Source: Flavobacteriaceae bacterium (GTDB taxonomy: Bacteria; Bacteroidota; Bacteroidia; Flavobacteriales; Flavobacteriaceae). Taken from it: DNA of 64,000 nucleotides. The notes below the pieces were generated by a model, which worked only from the letters and a program-made list of their open reading frames with translations, ran no database searches and was not told the DNA's origin. The stretch is taken from contig JAFMMH010000001.1 of the NCBI GenBank assembly GCA_017851655.1, positions 1-64,000 of the forward strand. Direction: 5' to 3'. A program made the position numbers and the translations under genes. Positions 17,182 to 24,275 of the stretch are shown here, piece after piece (the first letter of the stretch is position 1; each line of letters starts with the position of its first letter).

Positions 17182-18243
17182 TTAAGATAAAAATAAACTT
17201 CCTGTTGGAGTTTCCAAGAATTTATCAAAAGGAATTTCTTCTTGTTTTAAAAAACCCTTTTGTGGTAAAGTTTTAGATGCAACCATTTCTACAACAGCCA
17301 CAAGTGATGCAGCTGTTGTCCATGAAATAGCACGCCACTTTTTTCCTTCTATTTCCATAGGATAAAAAGCTTTGAAATATTCTTTTCTAGAAAGGGTGTC
17401 ATTATGCCATCCCTCTACTATCGCATAAACATAAACAACGTCTTCTTCTACAGGGGGTTTTGCATTACTCAAAATGCGCTCTAATTGATCTTTGTCTTCC
17501 TTTAGAATTAGTTCATACATTAAAAAACGCATTAATTTTCCGTGTCCAGGATAACGAATGGTTTTATAATTTAAAGTATCTACTTTACCTTCGAAGGTTT
17601 CACAGAGGGTTCCTAGACCTCCTGAGGTGGTAAAGGCTTCAAATTCTTGCCCCTCTATATTAATATATTCAAAGCCGTCAAGAGAAGGTACCAGCTTCCT
17701 TTTTCCATTATGTATGGCTTCTGCATCATTGACATACTCATTGATCACTCCATGAGGAGACCAAGTAAAAGAATAAGCTAATTGCCCATTGGGATATCGT
17801 GGCAAAGCTCCTACCCGCAATTCAATGTCGCGAATTTTGTCAAAAGACTTTGTCAAATCCATCCCAATAATTCCAATCAATCCCGGTGCTAATCCACATT
17901 GGGGTGCGAGTATTTTTTTAGAAGTACTAGACAGACTTTGAATGAATTGTGTAGTAGGCACGTCTTCTGTAAGATCAAAATAGTGCACTTCCAAATCATG
18001 TGCAATTTGAGCAATATCCTTATTTAAATAATAGGGCAAAGCAGAAACTACTGCATCGTGATTTTTGAGTTCCTCTTTTATAAATTCGAGGTTGCTCACA
18101 TCACCTTCTATACATTCAAAGGGTAGATTGTATTTGTAATGTGGCCTTTTTTTATCTATCGCCTTAACTTTAAATTTTTTACTCAATAACACCCCTACCA
18201 AGCTTCCAACTTTTCCCATTCCAAGGACTAAAATATCTTTCAT
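17182..18243 (-). CDS. Saccharopine dehydrogenase family, probable L-lysine 6-dehydrogenase or saccharopine dehydrogenase
   Basis: 353 residues. An N-terminal Rossmann fold carries LVLGMGKVGSLVG (GxGxxG) and the acidic end of strand 2. The saccharopine-dehydrogenase-type catalytic domain follows, with QCGLAPGLIGIIG near residue 135, TSGGLGTLCET and IRYPGHGKLMRF. The family makes alpha-aminoadipate semialdehyde either from lysine directly (lysine 6-dehydrogenase) or from saccharopine. The length (about 350) and absence of a lysine-ketoglutarate reductase gene favour the direct enzyme, but this is not proven. It is the first gene of the operon, with a TATTTTTG promoter 36 bases upstream. Confidence 0.82.
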   Translation of the reverse strand: MKDILVLGMGKVGSLVGVLLSKKFKVKAIDKKRPHYKYNLPFECIEGDVSNLEFIKEELKNHDAVVSALPYYLNKDIAQIAHDLEVHYFDLTEDVPTTQFIQSLSSTSKKILAPQCGLAPGLIGIIGMDLTKSFDKIRDIELRVGALPRYPNGQLAYSFTWSPHGVINEYVNDAEAIHNGKRKLVPSLDGFEYINIEGQEFEAFTTSGGLGTLCETFEGKVDTLNYKTIRYPGHGKLMRFLMYELILKEDKDQLERILSNAKPPVEEDVVYVYAIVEGWHNDTLSRKEYFKAFYPMEIEGKKWRAISWTTAASLVAVVEMVASKTLPQKGFLKQEEIPFDKFLETPTGSLFLS

Positions 18244-18279
18244 TTATAACAATTTTGAATGAATATGTTTTATTTATAA

Positions 18280-18287
18280 CAAAAATA
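18280..18287 (-). promoter_or_regulatory. -7 promoter element of the lysine-catabolic operon
   Basis: TATTTTTG on the minus strand, a perfect TAnnTTTG, 36 bases before the ATG at 18243. Two copies of ATTTATAACAA (plus strand, 18242-18252 and 18272-18282) overlap the start codon and this element, and might be an operator. Confidence 0.5.
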
Positions 18288-18391
18288 AGAAGGTAAATGT
18301 GTTTTAAAAATTGAAAAGCACAACTTCTAAATAAAGTTTTTAACAAATGGTATGACTGAAAAAAGGTAAATTAGCGGCTTAAACGAATTAT

Positions 18392-19276
18392 GTGAACGCC
18401 TTAATTTATTATCTAGCTTTTCCTTTCCTCTTTATAATTTCACGGTTGCCTTTTCCGATTTTATATTTATTTTCTGATGGTATTTGTTTTCTGGTTTACA
18501 GAGTCATTGGCTACCGTAAATCGGTTGTTCGTTCTAATATCAAATTGGCGTTTCCAGCTCTTGAGCGAAAAGAATTACTTCAAATTGAGCGTCAATTTTA
18601 CCGTCATCTATGCGATCTCTTTTTAGAAATTATCAAATCCATGGGAATGTCTAAAGAGGAAATGATTAAGCGCTTTAAAGTTCACAATATTGAGGAATTA
18701 ACACAGTTTGAAGCTCAAAATCGTTCTGTTTTTTTAATGTGTGGTCACTATGCTAGTTGGGAATGGATGATGTCTTTAGGATATCATATGCAGCACAAAG
18801 GTTATGGTATTTACACACCTATCCGAAATCCATATTTTGATAGATTGATTAAAAGAATAAGAAGTCGCCACGATGCTTATATGATTCCTCAAAAAAAGGC
18901 AACTTTAATTATCAAGCAAATGGAGGAAGCAAATGAACGTGGTGTTTTTGGTTTTGCCAGCGATCAGTCTCCAAGACCAAAACCGCTTACCTATTGGCGT
19001 CCATTCTTAGGAATCGAAGTACCTGTTTATACGGGAGCAGAACGGTTAGCAAGAGAGCTTAATATTCCCGTGGTTTACGGAAAAATAAATCGCAAAAGAA
19101 GAGGGTATTACGAAGTAACTTTCAAATGCATAACTGATGCACCAAACAGCCTGTCCCCTAATGCAATTACAGATACGTTTACCGAATTACTTGAAAAACA
19201 AATTAAAGAAGATCCAATTCAGTATTTCTGGACCCACAAACGTTTTAAACATGCCAAACTCAAAAAAGCGCTTTAA
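18392..19276 (+). CDS. Lipid A biosynthesis acyltransferase-like protein (LpxL/HtrB family)
   Basis: 294 residues. The start is GTG at 18392, since the ATG two bases earlier runs straight into TGA. An N-terminal membrane anchor (FPFLFIISRLPFPILYLF) is followed by the acyltransferase domain. The HxxxxD motif of LpxL enzymes appears as GHYASWEW, that is His with Glu in place of Asp. FASDQSPRPK and the VYTGAERLARE block match the family. It should transfer a secondary acyl chain to lipid A or an aminolipid on the inner membrane. Its 3' end overlaps the convergent glmM-like gene by 17 bases. Confidence 0.88.
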   Translation: MNALIYYLAFPFLFIISRLPFPILYLFSDGICFLVYRVIGYRKSVVRSNIKLAFPALERKELLQIERQFYRHLCDLFLEIIKSMGMSKEEMIKRFKVHNIEELTQFEAQNRSVFLMCGHYASWEWMMSLGYHMQHKGYGIYTPIRNPYFDRLIKRIRSRHDAYMIPQKKATLIIKQMEEANERGVFGFASDQSPRPKPLTYWRPFLGIEVPVYTGAERLARELNIPVVYGKINRKRRGYYEVTFKCITDAPNSLSPNAITDTFTELLEKQIKEDPIQYFWTHKRFKHAKLKKAL

Positions 19277-20639
19277 TCTCTTTAGCAAATCTAACTGCAA
19301 GTTCGTCAGCCTCTGATTGCGTTTTGGCTTCGGTATAAATACGAATAATAGGCTCTGTATTAGATTTACGCAAATGTACCCATGACAATGGAAAGTCAAT
19401 TTTCAAACCGTCTATTGTGGTGATTTTATCTTCTGAATAATTTTCTTCCATTGATTTCAAAATACCATCAACATCCATTCCTTCTTGTAAGTTGATTTTA
19501 TTCTTACTCATAAAATAATCTGGATAAGATGCTCTGAGTTCAGAAACGGAACTATTACGTTCTACCAAAAGGGACAAGAATAAGACAACTCCAACCAAGG
19601 CATCTCTTCCGTAATGAGAGTCAGGGTATATAACTCCTCCATTCCCTTCCCCGCCAATAACAGCGTGAGTTCTTTTCATCTCTGTCACTACATTTACTTC
19701 GCCAACAGCACTGGCACTATGGCTTTGACCATGCGTTTTGGTGACATCAGCCAAAGCTCTTGTGGAGGAAAGGTTAGAAACTGTTTTCCCAGGAGTTTTA
19801 CTAAGAATATAATCTGCACAAGCTACCAAAGTGTATTCTTCACCGAATAACTCCCCTTTTTCATCTACAAAAACCAAACGATCTACATCAGGATCTACTG
19901 CAATTCCAAAATCTGCTCTGTGCCTTATTACGGCATCGCAAAGATCAGTCAGATGCTCTTTTAAAGGCTCAGGATTATGTGGAAAATCTCCATTAGGAGT
20001 ACAATGAATTTTGACAACTTCTATGCCTAGGGAATCTAACAATTGAGGAATCGCAATTCCTCCCGAAGAGTTGACCCCATCTACGACAACTTTGAAAGAA
20101 GTCTGTTGAATTTTTTTGGTTTGAACCCATTTCATAGCTAAACAGGAATCAATATGCTTCTCTATCGCATCAGACTTAATTTTTATTTTTCCTAAAGCTG
20201 TAACTTCAGCATATTCAAAGTCTTCTTTTTCTGCAAAATCTAGAACTTTAGCTCCGGCTTCAGCATTAATAAATTCTCCGCTTTCATTCAATAATTTTAA
20301 TGCATTCCATTGTTTTGGATTGTGACTTGCAGTTAAAATAATCCCTCCCTGTGCTTTTTCTTCTGGCACCATCAAAGCGACTGTGGGAGTTGTGGAAAGT
20401 CCTAAGTCAACTACATCTACCCCCATTCCCACAAGTGTTTGGTTCACTAAATTATGAACCATAGCACCCGAGATTCTTGCATCACGTCCCGTTACTACTG
20501 ATAATTTACCTTTATGATTTTGTTTTAGCCACTGGGCGTAAGCGCTAGTAAATCGAACCACGTCTAGAGGCGTGAGGTTTTTTTCTGAAGCACCACCGAT
20601 AGTGCCTCTAATACCTGAAATGGATTTGATTAAAGTCAT
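19260..20639 (-). CDS. glmM: Phosphoglucosamine mutase / phosphohexomutase
   Basis: 459 residues, alpha-D-phosphohexomutase superfamily. It likely interconverts glucosamine-6-phosphate and glucosamine-1-phosphate on the way to UDP-GlcNAc. Motifs in order: ISGIRGTIGG at the N-terminus, the phosphoserine loop ILTASHNPKQWN near residue 102, the metal loop DPDVDRLVFVDEKG near residue 250, the sugar loop GGEGNGGVIYP near residue 333, and the phosphate loop RKSNTEPIIRIYTEA. Phosphomannomutase activity is possible, because Bacteroidota members are hard to tell apart by sequence. The promoter TTG-N18-TATATTTG lies 8 bases upstream. Confidence 0.85.
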   Translation of the reverse strand: MTLIKSISGIRGTIGGASEKNLTPLDVVRFTSAYAQWLKQNHKGKLSVVTGRDARISGAMVHNLVNQTLVGMGVDVVDLGLSTTPTVALMVPEEKAQGGIILTASHNPKQWNALKLLNESGEFINAEAGAKVLDFAEKEDFEYAEVTALGKIKIKSDAIEKHIDSCLAMKWVQTKKIQQTSFKVVVDGVNSSGGIAIPQLLDSLGIEVVKIHCTPNGDFPHNPEPLKEHLTDLCDAVIRHRADFGIAVDPDVDRLVFVDEKGELFGEEYTLVACADYILSKTPGKTVSNLSSTRALADVTKTHGQSHSASAVGEVNVVTEMKRTHAVIGGEGNGGVIYPDSHYGRDALVGVVLFLSLLVERNSSVSELRASYPDYFMSKNKINLQEGMDVDGILKSMEENYSEDKITTIDGLKIDFPLSWVHLRKSNTEPIIRIYTEAKTQSEADELAVRFAKEIKALF

Positions 20640-20647
20640 TTTTTTTT

Positions 20648-20676
20648 CAAATATAAAAATTAATAAAATTCACCAA
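20648..20676 (-). promoter_or_regulatory. Promoter of the glmM-like gene
   Basis: On the minus strand, TTG, 18 bases, then TATATTTG, eight bases before the ATG at 20639. The upstream half overlaps the last codons of the porin gene, so glmM has its own promoter besides possible read-through. Confidence 0.6.
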
Positions 20677-21815
20677 CTATAATTAAAACGCACCATTCCC
20701 ATTAATGCGTTAGGAATATTGCTATTGGTGCCTGGGTTTATCACATATTGAACATTTGGCTGTAAAAACCATCGGGTATTGGTTACCAACCGATAACTAA
20801 ATTCAAAAGCGGTTTCATTTTGTATTCCATCCGTAAAACTTGATCGATAGGTTTCTGAAAAAACGTTGTGCGCCAAAGCAAGTCCAATAGCATCTTGACT
20901 TCTTTTGGTGGATATCCCTTGGTATAGGACTCCTCCTCCTAAATAAGACTTCACTGGATTGTGCTCATTTAATGAAAAGCCAAGTTGCGAAAAAATACTG
21001 AGTACACCCTTAGTATTTTCATTTCTAAACAACACATGATCACTGATGCCATATATTCCATGGCTGTTTGAAAACAGAGTATTTTTGACAATTTGATCTT
21101 GAGTATGTTTCCAAAAACCAATTTTATAGGTTGCCTGAGTCTCAGTTTCTTTTACAACCTCATATTGTAGTTCATTTATTAATAATGCTCCGTCCTCATT
21201 GCTTAAACTCCATTTTAATGAATTTGGATTTTCAGACTCAGAACCTGGATCACCATCATACATGGCATGAAGTACTTTGAAGTTTTCTCCAATCCTCCAT
21301 CGAATAACAATTCCTAATGTTGCCAAAGGAAAAATTGAGGTTGGGACATTTGTGGAGAGGTCAGGCTGAATCCCAAAGGAACTGTTGACAAAGAAAAAAC
21401 CAGTGTCAGTTTTAGCAAAGGTGCTGTTAAGATCGTGTTGACCTACCAAAACGGACCAGAAACTAAAATTATGCTCATACCACAATTCATAGAGTCGGGT
21501 ATTGGATTCGGCTTCAATATTATTAGCGACTTGAAAATCTCCCATTAATTCTGACAGAGAATTTCCATGATTGTTCAATAAATAAACAAAAAAATGTCCC
21601 CCTTTCCAGAGGTTTAGTGCCTGAGTATCAAAATCAAAATTCAGATCTATATTCCCTAAATAGGCAGTTCCTTGATCAACGCCTCCAGCCACATTCCCCG
21701 CTAAATCAAAAGTATAACCTCCTGAAAAGGTTATGGGAGGGGGTGTATTGTCTTGTGCATACAAAAGCTGCAACAGGAATAAACTGACAATACCTATAAA
21801 TTTATTGTAAACTAT
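20670..21815 (-). CDS. OprB-type carbohydrate porin with non-standard start
   Basis: The ORF track starts at an internal TTG (21773), but the frame stays open to a TAG at 21819-21821. The added codons read VYNKFIGIVSLFLLQLLYAQ, an evident Sec signal peptide ending in YAQ. No ATG, GTG or TTG precedes it. The codon in the right place is ATA (21815-21813), one base from ATG. The mature part has OprB features: SGGYTFDLAGN, a GGHFFVYLLNNHGNS strand, LVGQHDLNSTFA, and a C-terminal aromatic MVRFNYSW as in outer-membrane barrels. It should form a sugar-permeable pore. ATA initiation, a base error, or a damaged gene are all possible. Confidence 0.75.
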   Translation of the reverse strand: MVYNKFIGIVSLFLLQLLYAQDNTPPPITFSGGYTFDLAGNVAGGVDQGTAYLGNIDLNFDFDTQALNLWKGGHFFVYLLNNHGNSLSELMGDFQVANNIEAESNTRLYELWYEHNFSFWSVLVGQHDLNSTFAKTDTGFFFVNSSFGIQPDLSTNVPTSIFPLATLGIVIRWRIGENFKVLHAMYDGDPGSESENPNSLKWSLSNEDGALLINELQYEVVKETETQATYKIGFWKHTQDQIVKNTLFSNSHGIYGISDHVLFRNENTKGVLSIFSQLGFSLNEHNPVKSYLGGGVLYQGISTKRSQDAIGLALAHNVFSETYRSSFTDGIQNETAFEFSYRLVTNTRWFLQPNVQYVINPGTNSNIPNALMGMVRFNYSW

Positions 21816-21942
21816 GACCTAAAAATTAAATTCAAAACATAACTAAATAGCATCAATTGAACGTACTAGAAAATTATAATCCTGCAAATGTAGTTATTCT
21901 ATTATTCAAATAAATTATAGTCCTATTAATGAATAAAAAAAT

Positions 21943-21950
21943 TAGTTTTA
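21943..21950 (+). promoter_or_regulatory. Possible -7 element for the ACP phosphodiesterase-like gene
   Basis: TAGTTTTA (one mismatch to TAnnTTTG), then four bases, then ATG at 21955. The spacing is the same as at the rhomboid and yggS starts. Confidence 0.35.
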
Positions 21951-21954
21951 TAGC

Positions 21955-22539
21955 ATGAATTTCTTGGCTCACGTTTTCTTGTCTGGAGATGATTTTCCGT
22001 TGGCATTAGGAAATCTTATTGCAGACAAAATCAAAGGAAATGAACTCAAGATTTATCCTCCCTCGGTTCAGAGAGGAATATTCCTTCATAGAGAAATAGA
22101 TCACTTTACGGATACACACCCCCTATTTAAAGCTTGCGTAACTTTACTCTTCCCCACTTACAGACATTACAGCAGGGTAATTGTGGATATGTATTTTGAT
22201 CATTTTTTAGCTGTTCTATGGAATCGCTTTCATCCTCTTGAATTAAGTGAATTTTCAACTCAATTTTACACCAAACTAAACACCACTGATATAGAATTTT
22301 CAGAGAAAACAGAACGCTTTATCGATGCATTAATCACTTATAATTGGTTTGAACAATACCAAACTATTCAAGGACTGCATTCGATACTTTTACAAATGGA
22401 CAAACGCACTCGTTTTGATTCAAATTTAGCCAATTCAACAACCGAGTTAGTTGAAAAATATTCTTACTTTCAAAATAATTTTCTGGATTTCATGCAAGAT
22501 TTGATTAGATTTTCAAAATTAAAAACATTGGAATTATGA
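21955..22539 (+). CDS. Acyl carrier protein phosphodiesterase-like protein (AcpH/DUF479)
   Basis: 194 residues. AcpH removes the 4'-phosphopantetheine arm from holo-ACP. Family motifs are complete: MNFLAHVFLSG at the N-terminus, ALGNLIADKIKG, GIFLHREIDHFTDTHP with the HD-like metal residues near residue 48, and VIVDMYFDHFLA. The length equals that of the E. coli enzyme. Its stop overlaps the ATG of the gamma-glutamyltransferase gene (ATGA), so the two are coupled. The family call is sure. Whether it acts on ACP here is inferred from homology. Confidence 0.86.
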   Translation: MNFLAHVFLSGDDFPLALGNLIADKIKGNELKIYPPSVQRGIFLHREIDHFTDTHPLFKACVTLLFPTYRHYSRVIVDMYFDHFLAVLWNRFHPLELSEFSTQFYTKLNTTDIEFSEKTERFIDALITYNWFEQYQTIQGLHSILLQMDKRTRFDSNLANSTTELVEKYSYFQNNFLDFMQDLIRFSKLKTLEL

Positions 22540-24218
22540 CAAAAAATCAATTACTAAAATTTAATTTACTTCTAAGCATAGCATTCCTTATCGTTTCTTG
22601 TAGCGTAGACAAACCAATCAAAGGTGCGGTTGTCAGTGCTCGAGAGGAAGCTTCTAAAATTGGAGTAGAAATTATGGCAAAAGGAGGCAATGCGTTTGAT
22701 GCAATGATCGCAACAGATCTAGCCCTTACCGTTTGTTATCCTAATGCAGGGAATATTGCTGGCGGAGGTTTTCTGGTGTACCGTTTGAATAATGCAACAA
22801 CAGGAAGTTTGGATTATCGCGAAAAAGCACCTTTAGCTGCTTCTGCAAACATGTATTTAGATGAGCAGGGCAATGTGATCGAAGGTAAAAGTACTTTAGG
22901 AGGAATGGCTGTAGGAGTTCCAGGAACGGTAGCTGGTTTGGAGGCCATTCATAAGAAATTTGGAAGTTTACCATGGAAAGATTTGGTTCAGCCGGCAATA
23001 GATTTGGCAAGAAATGGCTACCGCGTTACCACTAAACAAGAAGCCAGCTTTGAGAGTAAAAAAGATGATTTTATCCAACTTAACGGAGAAAACACCTTCT
23101 ATGCCCAAGACTTTAAAGCAGGAGATCTTGTCCGAAATACTGCCTTAGCAAACACCTTAGAGCGAATAGCAACAAAGGGAAGTGCTGGATTTTATCAGGG
23201 TGAAAATGCTGAAAACTTGATTAAAAGGATTCAGGAAACTGGGGGGATCATGACTTTAGAAGACTTGCTCGCTTACCAGCCTGTTTGGAGAGATCCGATT
23301 CATTTTCAATACAAAGATCTTGATATATTCACGATGGGACCACCCTCTAGTGGAGGAATTTGCTTAGGACAAATCATGAAAATGGTAGAACCATTTGACG
23401 TTGGACAATATAAACAAAACTCTATGGATGCCGTTCAGATTATTGTAGAAGCAGAACGTCGTTCTTATGCAGACCGAAGTTTGTATTTAGGTGACCCTGA
23501 TTTTGTAAATATCCCTGTTGACAGTCTTTTGGACCAAGAATATTTAACAAATCGAATGTCAGATTTCAGTTTTGATCATGCATCAAAGTCTTCAGAAATC
23601 AGTCCTGGAACAATACTATGGGAGGAAAGTGAAGAAACTACACACTACTCTATAATCGACCCTATGGGAAATGCAGTAGCGGTAACTACTACCCTCAATG
23701 GAAGTTATGGCTCAAAAGTTTTTATTGAATCGGGAGGGTATTTTTTAAATAATGAAATGGACGATTTTAGTAGTAAACCCGGAGTTCCAAATATGTTTGG
23801 ACTCATCGGTGGGAAGGCTAATGCGATCGCTCCTCAAAAACGTATGTTGAGTGCAATGACACCCACAATAGTTGAGAAGGATGGGAAATTATCAATGATT
23901 GTTGGGACTCCGGGAGGATCCACGATAATCACCTCTGTCTTGCAAACTATCTTGAATGTCTATGAATTTAAAATGTCTATTGAAGAAGCGGTTAGTGCAC
24001 CGCGATTTCATCATCAATGGTTACCAGATGAAGTAACCTTTGAGCCCAATCGATTTGATTCTAAATTCATTGATAATCTTCAAGCAAAAGGATACGACAT
24101 CAAAGAAGAATACTCTCGTATTATCGGTCGTGTAGATGCAATTTATTTGTCTGAAACGGGTGGAATTACTACTGGAGCAGATCCAAGAGGAGACGATAAG
24201 GCTGTACATTATTATTAA
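22536..24218 (+). CDS. ggt: Gamma-glutamyltransferase, lipoprotein form
   Basis: 560 residues. A leader with lipobox LIVSC (Cys22) suggests a periplasmic lipid-anchored enzyme. It is an Ntn-hydrolase that cleaves glutathione and other gamma-glutamyl compounds after self-processing into two chains. The processing threonine lies in EETTHYSIIDPMGNAVAVTTT (near residue 371), and the small chain keeps NGSYGSKV, NNEMDDFSSKPG and the GTPGGSTIITS oxyanion loop. The large chain has GNAFDAMIATDLAL and the substrate arginine in DYREKAPLAA. It overlaps the upstream gene by four bases. Confidence 0.93.
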   Translation: MTKNQLLKFNLLLSIAFLIVSCSVDKPIKGAVVSAREEASKIGVEIMAKGGNAFDAMIATDLALTVCYPNAGNIAGGGFLVYRLNNATTGSLDYREKAPLAASANMYLDEQGNVIEGKSTLGGMAVGVPGTVAGLEAIHKKFGSLPWKDLVQPAIDLARNGYRVTTKQEASFESKKDDFIQLNGENTFYAQDFKAGDLVRNTALANTLERIATKGSAGFYQGENAENLIKRIQETGGIMTLEDLLAYQPVWRDPIHFQYKDLDIFTMGPPSSGGICLGQIMKMVEPFDVGQYKQNSMDAVQIIVEAERRSYADRSLYLGDPDFVNIPVDSLLDQEYLTNRMSDFSFDHASKSSEISPGTILWEESEETTHYSIIDPMGNAVAVTTTLNGSYGSKVFIESGGYFLNNEMDDFSSKPGVPNMFGLIGGKANAIAPQKRMLSAMTPTIVEKDGKLSMIVGTPGGSTIITSVLQTILNVYEFKMSIEEAVSAPRFHHQWLPDEVTFEPNRFDSKFIDNLQAKGYDIKEEYSRIIGRVDAIYLSETGGITTGADPRGDDKAVHYY

Positions 24219-24254
24219 TTCTTTTCCTTTCAGCAAAAGACTGTATTATTATCT

Positions 24255-24262
24255 TATTTTTG
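24255..24262 (+). promoter_or_regulatory. -7 promoter element for uvrA
   Basis: TATTTTTG, a perfect TAnnTTTG, 13 bases before the ATG at 24276. Only a weak TTTC is found at about -33. Confidence 0.5.
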
Positions 24263-24275
24263 CAGTCTGTAAACT

